7,234 nucleotides of DNA from Leucobacter sp. (GCA_017990305.1 JAGNOB010000079.1:1-7234), one strand, 5' to 3'; shown: positions 1-7,013, numbered from the stretch's first letter. Translations and numbers: made by a program. Notes: generated by a model from the letters alone, not told the origin.

Positions 1-753
1 GGTGAAGATCCTGACGCGGCGGCGGTGATCGAGCACGAGTTCAAACGCATCGGCATGAACGTGATGTCGAAGTCGCGAGCCGACGCGGTCGAGCGTACCG
101 AGAACGGCGTCCGCGTGACCCTCGCAGATGGCAGCGTCGTTGAGGGGTCGCACTGTCTGATGGCTGTCGGCTCTGTGCCGAACACCGCGGGCCTCGGGCT
201 CGAAGAGGCCGGCGTCGAACTCAGCGACAGCGGACACATCAAGGTCAACAAGGTCGCACGCACGTCGATCCCCTCGGTCTATGCCGCAGGCGACTGCACC
301 GACTTCTTCCCGCTCGCATCGGTCGCCTCGATGCAGGGCCGCACCGCCATCATGCACGCGCTCGGCGACTTCGTTCGCCCGATCGACCTCCGCAACGTGG
401 CATCGAACGTCTTCACCTACCCCGAAATCGCGACCGTCGGATGGAACGAGCGAACGCTCGCTGACGCGACGAACGTGGCGATCGCGATCAGCCACACGAT
501 CCCGCTCAACGCGAACCCGCGCGCGAAGATGATCGGCTTCACCGACGGCTTCGTGAAGCTGTTCGCGTGGAAGGCCTCTGGCACCGTCATCGGCGGCGTC
601 ATCGTCGCGCACCGCGCGAGCGAGCTGATCTTCCCGCTTGCGCTCGCCGTCGAGCACCGCCTCACGGTCGACCAGGTCGCCTCGGCGTTCACCGTCTACC
701 CGTCGCTCACCGGCGCGATCACCGACGCCGCCCGCGCGATGCACGTGCACTAA
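1..753 (+). CDS. lpdA: NAD(P)H-quinone oxidoreductase, LpdA-like (5' truncated)
   Basis: The frame is open from base 1, so the gene begins upstream of the window; the GTG at 25 is an internal codon. What remains is the end of the NAD-binding domain, the second half of the FAD domain and the C-terminal dimerisation domain of a pyridine nucleotide-disulfide oxidoreductase. VGSVPNT (near base 169) replaces the usual G-R-x-P-N signature. VYAAGDCTD (bases 277-303) is the FAD-contacting motif. The dimerisation domain starts near NVFTYPEIATVGW. In true dihydrolipoamide dehydrogenases the C-terminus carries an H-P-T-x-S-E motif with the catalytic His-Glu pair. Here the equivalent stretch is VYPSLTG (bases 694-714), with Tyr for His and Gly for Glu. 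That substitution is known for mycobacterial LpdA, which is not a lipoamide dehydrogenase but reduces quinones with NAD(P)H. I infer the same role here. The active-site cysteine region lies outside the window. The stop codon overlaps the next start by one base. Confidence 0.86.
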   Translation, partial: GEDPDAAAVIEHEFKRIGMNVMSKSRADAVERTENGVRVTLADGSVVEGSHCLMAVGSVPNTAGLGLEEAGVELSDSGHIKVNKVARTSIPSVYAAGDCTDFFPLASVASMQGRTAIMHALGDFVRPIDLRNVASNVFTYPEIATVGWNERTLADATNVAIAISHTIPLNANPRAKMIGFTDGFVKLFAWKASGTVIGGVIVAHRASELIFPLALAVEHRLTVDQVASAFTVYPSLTGAITDAARAMHVH

Positions 754-1154
754 TGGCTGGCGCACTCACAGCCACGCCTCGGCGTGCACGAACCCACCTC
801 GTGGCTCGGCTTGCCGCCGCGGTGGGCGTCGCCGTGCTCGCGTTCGGCCTCGCTGCCTGCTCCGCCGAGAAGCCCCCAGTCGTCCCCTCAGACGACGGCG
901 CGAAAGTCTCAGTGACCGTGCGGGTCATCGACAACAAGTTCGAGCCGAGCGACATCACCATTCAGCAGGGGCAGGCAGTGAACTGGGTGTTCGAGGGCGC
1001 CTCCTCGGAGCACGACGTCGTCGCAAAAGACGGCAGCTTCGTGAGCGAACTGATGATGGAGGGCAGCTACACGCACGTGTTTGACGAGCCAGGCGCGTTC
1101 GATTACCTGTGCTCCATCCATCCTGAGATGCGCGGGCTCGTTACGGTCGAGTAG
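753..1154 (+). CDS. Lipid-anchored amicyanin-type blue copper protein (cupredoxin)
   Basis: A 133-residue protein. Residues 1-19 are basic, residues 20-35 are hydrophobic, and a lipobox L-A-A-C puts the lipidated cysteine at residue 36, so the mature protein should sit on the outer face of the membrane. A cupredoxin fold follows (about residues 51-133). The type 1 copper ligands are visible as His87 (SSEHDVV), then Cys120, His123 and Met126 in CSIHPEMRG. The C-x2-H-x2-M spacing is that of amicyanin/pseudoazurin-like proteins and is shorter than in plastocyanin. The likely role is single-electron transfer, or possibly copper binding; the redox partner is unknown. An in-frame ATG at 567 would add 62 residues read through the upstream gene, but ATG 753 gives a normal signal peptide and overlaps the lpdA-like stop (TAATG), so translation is probably coupled. 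No ribosome-binding site is visible. Confidence 0.88.
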   Translation: MAGALTATPRRARTHLVARLAAAVGVAVLAFGLAACSAEKPPVVPSDDGAKVSVTVRVIDNKFEPSDITIQQGQAVNWVFEGASSEHDVVAKDGSFVSELMMEGSYTHVFDEPGAFDYLCSIHPEMRGLVTVE

Positions 1155-1179
1155 CGGCGTGCCGCGTAAGTGTGAAACG

Positions 1180-1194
1180 TGCCGTCCGTCGGCA
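1180..1194. terminator. Weak hairpin between convergent genes
   Basis: TGCCG (1180-1184) and CGGCA (1190-1194) can pair around a 5-base loop in the 53-bp gap between the cupredoxin gene and the convergent monooxygenase gene. There is no T-run on either side and the stem is only 5 bp. It is the only candidate terminator in the gap, and chance occurrence is quite possible. Confidence 0.2.
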
Positions 1195-1207
1195 GCTCGA
1201 ACCGCGC

Positions 1208-2188
1208 TTACTCCGCAGCACCAAGCTTGAGCGACGCGAGCTGCTCCTCGCGCGTCGGTGCCGGGTGGACGGTCACGAGTTCGTCGGCGTCCGCGAGCTT
1301 CGCGAAGTCGGCGAGCTGCTCCTGCACGCGTTCGGGCCCGCCAACCGCGGTGTAGCGCATCATCGAACGAATCTCGGTCGCTGCGGGGGTGTCGCGGATC
1401 GACACGGCCTGCTCAATCGTGAGCGGCACGTCGCGGCCGCGCGACAGGAACGCGCGGATGCGCTCGACTTCGGCTCGGGCGAAGAGCTCCTTCGCTTCCT
1501 GGTCGTTCTCAGCTGCGATGACGTTCACGCCCGCGCTGACGTACGGTTCGGGGTGCGCAGCGCTCGGCTGGTAGTTCGTGCGGTAGTGCTGCACCGCCGC
1601 CTGCAGGGCTTGCGGAGCGAAGTGTGAGGCGAACGAGTAGGGAAGACCGAGCTGCGCGGCAAGGTTTGCGCCGAACAGGCTCGAACCGAGGATCGTGATG
1701 GGCACGTTGGTGCCGCGGCCGGGATAGGCGTTCACCGCGGTGATCGGGAGCTCGTCGCCGAGGTAGCTCTGCAGTTCAAGGACGTCGTTCGGGAACGCGT
1801 CTGCCGCCTGCACAGTGCGGCGCAGCGCCCGGAAGGTGAGGCCGTCGGTACCGGGGGCGCGACCGAGCCCGAGGTGGATCCGCCCCGGGTGCAGCTCGGC
1901 GAGCATGCCGAACTGCTCGGCGACGACGAGTGGGGAGTGGTTGGGCAGCATGATGCCGCCAGAACCGAGCCCGATCCGCTTGGTTTGCGAGGCGATGTGG
2001 GCGATCAGGACCGCGGGTGAACTCGAAGCAATCGTGGCCATGTTGTGGTGCTCGGCGTACCAGATCCGGTCGTAGCCGGCTGCCTCGGCTGCCTGGGCAA
2101 GTTGCACGGAGTGGTGGAGGGCAGAGGCGACGCTGCCGCCCTCTTCGATGGTCGCGAGATCCAGGAACGAGAGCTTAAGAGATGCCAT
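1208..2188 (-). CDS. LLM-class flavin-dependent oxidoreductase (luciferase-like monooxygenase)
   Basis: A 326-residue protein of the bacterial luciferase-like superfamily, with the usual length for single-subunit members of the group 1 (MsnO8-like) type. These are TIM-barrel enzymes that use reduced FMN supplied by a partner reductase to oxidise a substrate with oxygen. Recognisable blocks are [12 protein letters not shown] at the first strand (residues 7-18), WYAEHHNM (43-50), [13 protein letters not shown] (75-87), VVAEQFGML (88-96) and [10 protein letters not shown] (106-115), all typical of the group. The substrate cannot be read from the sequence. The ATG at 2188 starts right at the first barrel strand, as is normal for the family. 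There is no good ribosome-binding site in the preceding bases. The gene stands alone: it converges on the cupredoxin gene and diverges from the three-gene operon, with 86 bp between the two starts. Confidence 0.9.
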   Translation of the reverse strand: MASLKLSFLDLATIEEGGSVASALHHSVQLAQAAEAAGYDRIWYAEHHNMATIASSSPAVLIAHIASQTKRIGLGSGGIMLPNHSPLVVAEQFGMLAELHPGRIHLGLGRAPGTDGLTFRALRRTVQAADAFPNDVLELQSYLGDELPITAVNAYPGRGTNVPITILGSSLFGANLAAQLGLPYSFASHFAPQALQAAVQHYRTNYQPSAAHPEPYVSAGVNVIAAENDQEAKELFARAEVERIRAFLSRGRDVPLTIEQAVSIRDTPAATEIRSMMRYTAVGGPERVQEQLADFAKLADADELVTVHPAPTREEQLASLKLGAAE

Positions 2189-2262
2189 GGGGAGTACAAC
2201 CAGTAGGTGGTGTCAGCTATTCCGCGCAATCGCACTCGGCCCGCACCGCAGTTCTGAGGCTC

Positions 2263-2268
2263 TAGACT
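2263..2268 (+). promoter_or_regulatory. Putative -10 box for a leaderless operon transcript
   Basis: TAGACT matches the actinobacterial TANNNT -10 pattern. Six bases separate it from the GTG at 2275, so transcription would begin at or next to the start codon. No Shine-Dalgarno sequence is present. I see no convincing -35 element at the usual spacing. Confidence 0.5.
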
Positions 2269-2274
2269 GAATTC

Positions 2275-2973
2275 GTGTCTGATCCCGCACCCACTGAGCA
2301 GCCAGCCGCGGCAGGGCCCGGTTGGTGGTCCCGCCTCTCGGCGTGGGTGCAGCGGATACCAACGGGCTGGTTCGCGAGCATCCTCACGGGCGCCTTCCTC
2401 GCAGTGACCGCGGCCTTTGGCGGTCTCGCTCCGGTTGCCGAAGCAGCGGTTGAGACCCTCGATGCGGGGGAGCCGCGCGTTGGCGCACAGCTCGGGCTTT
2501 CCGTCGAGCGTGCGGTGCTGTTCGAGAGCTTTCCGCAGTCGGGTGCCTACGCGGCGGAGGGGGAACGTGTCCTTGCCCTGCTTGTCGACGCAGAGAACCG
2601 GTGGACTGAGCCGCTGTTGAGCTCCAACGGGGCGATCGAGCAGGCGCTCCGCATTGAGGGGCTGGGGGAGGACTTTGATGATGCGGAACCCGCTGCCGTC
2701 GCGCGACTCGACGACGCGACCCTCGGGCCCTGGCTGCAGCCGGGCGTTCCCACCGAGCTCGTGGTGACGTGGGTGGTGCCCGCAGCGAGCGTGGCCGCAG
2801 GCGACACGGTGAGCGTCGTTATTCGGGAAGCGACGCTCGAGCAGGGCCAACGCCTCACGAGCGACGCCCGTTGGACGAGCCCGAGCGAGGCGGCCACGGT
2901 GGAACTTGAGGTCGTCGCCGGCGACGCAGCGCCCGACGCAGCTGATGACGCTGACACGGCGGCGGCGCAGTGA
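2275..2973 (+). CDS. Membrane-anchored exported protein, unrecognised (operon gene 1)
   Basis: I do not recognise this 232-residue protein. Residues 1-30 are polar to amphipathic and carry several Trp (WW at 17-18, W24). A single hydrophobic segment spans about residues 31-53. Residues 63-215 look beta-rich, and the tail from about 216 is Asp/Ala-rich and probably disordered. With few positive charges beyond the helix, an N-in/C-out single-pass topology is likely. The stretch LVVTWVVPA (162-170) resembles strand motifs in the next two genes, and VLALLVDAEN (99-108) resembles WLVVDIEAEA of the second gene. Together these suggest an immunoglobulin-like fold such as those of DUF4352-type proteins, which is an inference. 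The start is GTG 2275, placed just after a -10-like box. The stop overlaps the next start as GTGA. No enzymatic motif is visible. Confidence 0.8.
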   Translation: MSDPAPTEQPAAAGPGWWSRLSAWVQRIPTGWFASILTGAFLAVTAAFGGLAPVAEAAVETLDAGEPRVGAQLGLSVERAVLFESFPQSGAYAAEGERVLALLVDAENRWTEPLLSSNGAIEQALRIEGLGEDFDDAEPAAVARLDDATLGPWLQPGVPTELVVTWVVPAASVAAGDTVSVVIREATLEQGQRLTSDARWTSPSEAATVELEVVAGDAAPDAADDADTAAAQ

Positions 2974-3545
2974 GCCGCCCGAAGGCTCGCGGCCGCACGA
3001 TTGCCGCGTGGGTGGTGGGGCTTGCGCTGCTCGCGCTCGCTTCCCTCCTGCTGCGCGTCGTGCCCTCGGCAGCGGACAGCGAGCAGCCGTTTGTTATCGC
3101 CGCGGTGCCAGGCGAGACCGCGGCCGGGCGCACCCTCGAGGTCACGGTCAACGACGTGGCGTTTGCTGACACACTTCGCTCAGGCGGTTGGGAGCAGCGG
3201 GCGAACTGGCTCGTAGTCGATATTGAGGCTGAAGCGGTAGGAGCCAACGCATCCACCTACCTCGGGCGCGTCGCGCTCGTGCTGCACGATGGCAAGGACG
3301 GCGATCGTGAGTATCGCGCGAGCGAGCGCTTCCCGTCGCTTGCCACTGACCCGCTCATCGTCGGCGTCCCGATCTCAGGGGGCATTGCGTTCGAGATCCC
3401 AGCGGGCGCCGAGGGTAAGGCGAGCCTGGAGTTCGCAGAGCATGCCGATACGCGACTCGATTCGCTGCTGCGCTTCGACATCGACTTGGGCACGGTGGAG
3501 CGTCATTCGGAGTATGACATTGCCGCTCGAGGATGGGGACACTGA
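2970..3545 (+). CDS. Membrane-anchored exported Ig-like protein, unrecognised (operon gene 2)
   Basis: A 191-residue protein with a basic N-terminus (residues 1-9), one hydrophobic helix (about 10-31) and an exported domain from about residue 40. The domain reads as alternating beta strands: TLEVTVNDVAF (55-65), WLVVDIEAEAVG (80-91) and IAFEIPAG (139-146). The pattern of a conserved x-V-x-D-I-x strand followed later by an F-E-I-P-A strand resembles DUF4352/TRF2-like immunoglobulin-fold lipoproteins. This is pattern resemblance only and no family was confirmed. No lipobox cysteine is present; in fact the protein has no cysteine. The GTG start at 2970 overlaps the preceding TGA by three bases with no good ribosome-binding site, pointing to translational coupling. 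Its stop overlaps the third gene's ATG by one base. Confidence 0.8.
   Translation: MSRPKARGRTIAAWVVGLALLALASLLLRVVPSAADSEQPFVIAAVPGETAAGRTLEVTVNDVAFADTLRSGGWEQRANWLVVDIEAEAVGANASTYLGRVALVLHDGKDGDREYRASERFPSLATDPLIVGVPISGGIAFEIPAGAEGKASLEFAEHADTRLDSLLRFDIDLGTVERHSEYDIAARGWGH
3535..3538 (+). promoter_or_regulatory. Ribosome-binding site that decides the start of operon gene 3
   Basis: GGGG lies six bases before ATG 3545, with GAGGA just upstream (3529-3533). The alternative in-frame ATG at 3533 would have CGAGG directly adjacent, which is too close to work, so ATG 3545 is preferred. Confidence 0.45.
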
Positions 3546-4054
3546 TGACCTGGTGGCGTAAGAATCGGCTGGCGCTGGCGGCGCTCGCTGTGCTCCTTCC
3601 CGTGACCGCCGGCGTGATGAGCTGGAGCGCCTGGAGTGGCTACCGCGAGAACCAGCCCTCCGTTCCTGTTCCCGTCGCGGGCGGCGCAGTGAACTACGCC
3701 GGCGGCATCATTGGTCCAGCCGAAACCACCGAACTTGACGGCGCAGACTACGGGCTTCCCGACAATACGAGGCTCCTCAGGGTCGTACTGCCGGTGGTGC
3801 CGCACGACGGTGCGCCCGCAACGTGCCAGGCTCCCGAACTCTGGGATCGCGGCGGCGAGCGTCGCTGGGCAGAGCAGTCGGACCTGATCGGTGCAGAGCC
3901 CTCCACGCGCAAGGTTGCGTGCACGGACGAGCTCGGCCGATACGAGCTCACGCTCGACTACGTCGTGCCGGCTGACGCGACGGAACTCTCGTTGTCGGTG
4001 ATGTCGGCCCCCGAGCTGCCGGTGTTCGCGGAGATTCCGATCATCTCGTCGTAG
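3545..4054 (+). CDS. Membrane-anchored exported protein, unrecognised (operon gene 3)
   Basis: A 169-residue protein when started at ATG 3545, which forms TGATG with the preceding stop; starting at ATG 3533 would add four residues. Residues 1-8 are Trp-rich and basic (TWWRKNR), and residues 9-27 form the only hydrophobic helix, so most of the protein should be outside the cell. The exported part contains strand-like stretches RLLRVVLPVV (76-85) and YELTLDYVVPA (133-143); the second matches the hydrophobic strand-P-A motif in both upstream genes. Two cysteines, Cys94 and Cys126, are the only ones and could form a disulfide. No catalytic motif is visible and I do not recognise the family. The last 97 bp, including the stop, overlap the convergent membrane-protein gene on the other strand. 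Confidence 0.78.
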   Translation: MTWWRKNRLALAALAVLLPVTAGVMSWSAWSGYRENQPSVPVPVAGGAVNYAGGIIGPAETTELDGADYGLPDNTRLLRVVLPVVPHDGAPATCQAPELWDRGGERRWAEQSDLIGAEPSTRKVACTDELGRYELTLDYVVPADATELSLSVMSAPELPVFAEIPIISS

Positions 4055-5220
4055 CTGCTCGCGACGAGCGCCATGCGGATCGGTTCGATCACGAGTGGAA
4101 TGATGAGCAAGATAAGGGAGTCGGCGAGCAGCCAGAAACTGTTGATGTCGTGCGGGCCGAGCACCCGGAAGACGCCAACGCGGAGCGCGCCCTCAAGGAA
4201 CAGCACCGCGGTGAACGCGAGAATGTAGCCGCCGATGAATACGGGCCCTGCGGTGCGCATGTGCACCACGGCCTGCCAGATCGGCGTGAACCGTGAGGCG
4301 AAGTCGCGCCACAGGTCGCCGAGCCGTGAGCGGACCTGCTCGGGGAGATGCTGATAGCGCTCATCGATCCGTGAGGCGGCCTGTGGGACCACGATGCGCG
4401 TCTCAGCGAGTTGCACGGACCTGCCATAGATGACGCCGACGATCGCCAGCCAGGCGAGCGGCGCAACCGTCACCTTCGCTGCCTCGCTGATCAGCAGGGC
4501 GACCGTGTCCCAGGTAGCGCCGACAGGGGCGAGCCAGCCGGTGAGGCCGGCGCGAAACTCGCCGAGCCAGGCCATTGCCTGCCGCGAATCGATCCATGCG
4601 CGGAACACCTCAAGCCCGCGCGTGACGATCGTGACCGAGAGGTAGATCCAGAGCGTCTCAAGATACACCGCCCCGAGCGCGAACCACGCAGGGAGCCGCT
4701 CGCGGTAGCGCCCCCACAGCCACCGGAGGCCGTACGCGGCGACAATAATGGCGATCGCTGCAGCCGAGACGCCGAGCACCTCGGGTGCCGATCCGCCACC
4801 AGGTGTCTCCGTCATTGTCTGCGTGAACAGGATGTCTGCGCGCACCTCGATGAGCCGATGGAAATAGCTCGTGACATCGTCCGCGAGGTAGCCGCGCGCC
4901 GCATAGAACGCGACAAACGGCAGGATCCCGGCGAGCATCGCATCGGTGAATCGGCGTGCGGGACTGCGCCCCGAATCTGGCATGGCACCCACGTGTGCGA
5001 GCCCGTCGCGGAGCACGACAAGCATCGCGACGAGCGCAAGCAGTCGCGCAAGCACCGCGAGCGGGAGGAGGAGTGTGCCGAGCTCTTCGGCCCACGCGCC
5101 AACAAAGCCAGCGAGCTGAATGAACAGGTGGTGCAGCAGCATGCCGGCGAGGTAGCAGGCCACGAGGAGTGGACCGTACGTTGCGAGCAGCCGTACGGTG
5201 TTTCTCCCAGCAGCGAGCAT
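3958..5220 (-). CDS. Polytopic membrane protein, unrecognised
   Basis: A 420-residue integral membrane protein with about eight hydrophobic segments: roughly residues 11-31, 47-71, 95-111, 149-168, 178-200, 237-264, 326-345 and 362-385. A long polar stretch (about 268-322, rich in Arg/Asp/Glu/Gln) separates the last two segments from the rest. The tail after residue 390 is Ser/Thr/Gly-rich and low in complexity. No transporter, protease or glycosyltransferase motif was recognised. The frame is open further upstream to an ATG at 5292, but that start lies inside the carboxylase gene and adds 24 polar residues. ATG 5220 is preferred because it is 19 bp after the carboxylase stop and immediately precedes the first helix. 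The gene is probably co-transcribed with the carboxylase gene. Its last 32 codons and stop overlap the third exported-protein gene antisense. Confidence 0.8.
   Translation of the reverse strand: MLAAGRNTVRLLATYGPLLVACYLAGMLLHHLFIQLAGFVGAWAEELGTLLLPLAVLARLLALVAMLVVLRDGLAHVGAMPDSGRSPARRFTDAMLAGILPFVAFYAARGYLADDVTSYFHRLIEVRADILFTQTMTETPGGGSAPEVLGVSAAAIAIIVAAYGLRWLWGRYRERLPAWFALGAVYLETLWIYLSVTIVTRGLEVFRAWIDSRQAMAWLGEFRAGLTGWLAPVGATWDTVALLISEAAKVTVAPLAWLAIVGVIYGRSVQLAETRIVVPQAASRIDERYQHLPEQVRSRLGDLWRDFASRFTPIWQAVVHMRTAGPVFIGGYILAFTAVLFLEGALRVGVFRVLGPHDINSFWLLADSLILLIIPLVIEPIRMALVASSYDEMIGISANTGSSGADITDNESSVASAGTT
4045..4068. other. Stem-loop across the stop codon of operon gene 3
   Basis: CTCGTCG (4045-4051) can pair with CGACGAG (4062-4068) around a 10-base loop holding the TAG stop (4052-4054). 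An alternative hairpin GCTCG/CGAGC (4057-4061 with 4065-4069) competes with it. There is no T-run, so it is not a classical terminator, and the bases also code for the opposite-strand gene. It may slow or end transcription of the plus-strand operon, but this is speculative. Confidence 0.25.
5173..5199. repeat. Inverted repeat near the start of the membrane-protein gene
   Basis: ACCGTACG (5173-5180) and CGTACGGT (5192-5199) are perfect 8-bp arms around an 11-base spacer. On the minus strand the hairpin would lie about 20-48 bases after the membrane-protein start codon. The right arm overlaps a self-complementary octamer, CCGTACGG (5191-5198). Confidence 0.5.
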
Positions 5221-5239
5221 GCGCTTCGCCGGTACGCGG

Positions 5240-7006
5240 TTAGACGGCGTCGACGATCGAGAGCAGCGAGTGGCCGCTCGAAACCGTCTCACCCAGCGGC
5301 GCGTCGATGTTGCAGACGATGCCGGAGCGGTGCGCGTAGATTGACTGTTCCATCTTCATCGCCTCGAGCACGACGATGAGTTCACCCTCGGTGACCTCCT
5401 GGCCGTCCTCGACAGCGAGCTTCACGACGGTGGCCTGCATCGGCGCGGACACGGAGTCTCCTGTGGAGGTGGAGACGCCAGTGCCCTTGGCGCGCTTCGG
5501 CGCGGGGCCACGGGTGACATCCTGGTCAGCGACCGGCAACAGCGTCGTCGGCATGGTGACCTCGACGCGGCGCCCTGCGACCTCGACGACGACCGACTGG
5601 CGGCTCGTCGGGGCGACGGGAGAGGTCTTCTCGCCCTCCCACGGCTCGATGTCGTTCACGAACTCGGTCTCGATCCACAGCGTGTAGACCCCGAACGTGC
5701 CGTCCGGTGCCGTGAACGCTGGATCGCGGACGATCTTGCGGTGGAACGGGATCACGGTCGGAAGGCCGCGTACCTCGAGCTCGTCGAGCGCGCGGCGTGA
5801 GCGCTCGAGCGCTTCCTCGCGGGTCGCGCCGGTGACAATGAGCTTGCCGAGCATCGAATCGAACGCGCCAGAGATGACGTCGCCCGTCTGCACGCCGGTG
5901 TCGACGCGCACGCCTGGGCCGAGCGCCGGCTTGAAGAGCGCGACAGGGCCAGGTGCCGGAAGGAAGCCGTTGCCGGGATCCTCGCCGTTGAGCCGGAATT
6001 CGAAGGAGTGGCCGTGCGCGATCGGATCGTCGTAGTCGAGCACGCCGCCCTCGGCGATGCGGAACTGCTCGCGGACGAGGTCGATGCCGGTGATCTCCTC
6101 GGAGACCGGGTGCTCAACCTGCAGGCGGGTGTTCACCTCGAGGAACGAGATCGTGCCATCCTTCGCGACGAGGAACTCGCAGGTTCCCGCGCCAACGTAG
6201 CCGACCTCGCGGAGGATCGCCTTCGACGCCGCGTAGAGCTCTGCGTTCTGGGCGTCGCTGAGGAAGGGCGCTGGCGCCTCCTCGACGAGCTTCTGGTGGC
6301 GGCGCTGCAGCGAGCAGTCGCGCGTTGAGATGACGACGACGTTGCCGTGGCTGTCGGCGAGGCACTGGGTCTCGACGTGGCGGGGCTTCTCAAGGAACTT
6401 CTCGACGAAGCACTCGCCGCGACCAAAGGCCGCGACGGCCTCGCGGGTGGCCGACTCGAAGAGATCGGCAACCTCCTCGCGCTTGTAGGCGACCTTCAGG
6501 CCGCGGCCACCGCCACCGAAGGCAGCCTTGATCGCGACGGGCAGCCCGACCTCGTCAGCGAACGCGAGCACCTCGTCGGCACCGGCGACAGGATCGCTCG
6601 TGCCCGGCGCGAGCGGGGCGTTCACCTTCTCGGCGACGTGACGCGCTGAGACCTTGTCGCCCAGCCGCTCGATCGCGTCGGGGCTGGGGCCGATCCAAAT
6701 GAGGCCGGCGCCGATGACAGCGCGGGCGAAATCGGCGTTCTCCGCGAGGAAGCCGTAGCCCGGGTGTACAGCGTCGGCGCCTGAACGACGTGCGACGCTG
6801 AGGATCTTGTCGATAGCGAGGTAGCTGTCGGCGCTGGTTGCGCCGCCGAGCGCGTACGCTTCGTCGGCGAGCTGCGCGTGCATAGCGTCGCGATCCTGGT
6901 CGGCATAGACGGCGACGGAGGCGATGCCGCTGTCGCTAGCGGCGCGAATAATACGAACGGCGATCTCGCCCCGGTTGGCGATGAGCACTTTACGAATGCG
7001 AGACAT
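5240..7006 (-). CDS. accA3: Acetyl-/propionyl-CoA carboxylase alpha subunit (biotin carboxylase fused to biotin carboxyl carrier domain)
   Basis: A 588-residue protein, the usual length of actinobacterial AccA3/AccBC. The biotin carboxylase part starts with [13 protein letters not shown] (residues 7-19) and contains [10 protein letters not shown] (81-90), Lys118, Lys160, the ATP-grasp glycine loop GGGGRG (164-169), [13 protein letters not shown] (235-247), Glu277, Glu290, Asn292, Arg294 and Arg338. A linker of about 70 residues leads to the carrier domain (about 520-588), where EAMKMEQ places the biotinylated lysine at 551. The enzyme carboxylates biotin with ATP and bicarbonate, and partner carboxyltransferase beta subunits pass the carboxyl group to acetyl-CoA or other acyl-CoAs for fatty acid and related synthesis. 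All the catalytic positions checked are present. No carboxyltransferase gene lies in the window. The start ATG 7006 precedes the conserved [10 protein letters not shown] motif. The gene is followed after 19 bp by the membrane-protein gene. Confidence 0.97.
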   Translation of the reverse strand: MSRIRKVLIANRGEIAVRIIRAASDSGIASVAVYADQDRDAMHAQLADEAYALGGATSADSYLAIDKILSVARRSGADAVHPGYGFLAENADFARAVIGAGLIWIGPSPDAIERLGDKVSARHVAEKVNAPLAPGTSDPVAGADEVLAFADEVGLPVAIKAAFGGGGRGLKVAYKREEVADLFESATREAVAAFGRGECFVEKFLEKPRHVETQCLADSHGNVVVISTRDCSLQRRHQKLVEEAPAPFLSDAQNAELYAASKAILREVGYVGAGTCEFLVAKDGTISFLEVNTRLQVEHPVSEEITGIDLVREQFRIAEGGVLDYDDPIAHGHSFEFRLNGEDPGNGFLPAPGPVALFKPALGPGVRVDTGVQTGDVISGAFDSMLGKLIVTGATREEALERSRRALDELEVRGLPTVIPFHRKIVRDPAFTAPDGTFGVYTLWIETEFVNDIEPWEGEKTSPVAPTSRQSVVVEVAGRRVEVTMPTTLLPVADQDVTRGPAPKRAKGTGVSTSTGDSVSAPMQATVVKLAVEDGQEVTEGELIVVLEAMKMEQSIYAHRSGIVCNIDAPLGETVSSGHSLLSIVDAV

Positions 7007-7013
7007 AAATTAC

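Noticed and set aside
567..752. In-frame upstream extension of the cupredoxin gene giving a 195-residue product
   Set aside because: The extra 62 residues are an Arg/Ala/His-rich shadow of the flavoprotein gene and would bury the signal peptide and lipobox; ATG 753 gives a normal lipoprotein.
1..753. Annotation as dihydrolipoamide dehydrogenase
   Set aside because: The C-terminal catalytic His and Glu are replaced by Tyr and Gly, which fits LpdA-type quinone reductases instead.
1172..1627. Plus-strand open frame antisense to the monooxygenase gene
   Set aside because: Arg/Leu-rich shadow of a well-recognised gene, no motif of its own; GC-rich DNA produces such frames routinely.
2005..2850. 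Minus-strand open frame (281 codons) covering operon gene 1 and the start of the monooxygenase gene
   Set aside because: It spans the divergent promoter and overlaps two better supported genes; its sequence is low in hydrophobic residues and has no recognisable domain.
4057..4069. GCTCG/CGAGC hairpin as a rho-independent terminator of the exported-protein operon
   Set aside because: A 5-bp stem with a 3-base loop and no following T-run, inside the coding region of the opposite-strand gene.
5221..5292. Upstream ATG 5292 as the start of the membrane protein
   Set aside because: It would lie inside the carboxylase coding region and add 24 polar, Arg/Ser-rich residues; ATG 5220 sits right before the first membrane helix.
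4411..5379. Long plus-strand open frame (322 codons) opposite the membrane-protein and carboxylase genes
   Set aside because: The composition is Arg/Glu/Pro/Asp-rich with no hydrophobic core, it straddles two unrelated genes, and the minus-strand frames have clear membrane helices and carboxylase motifs.
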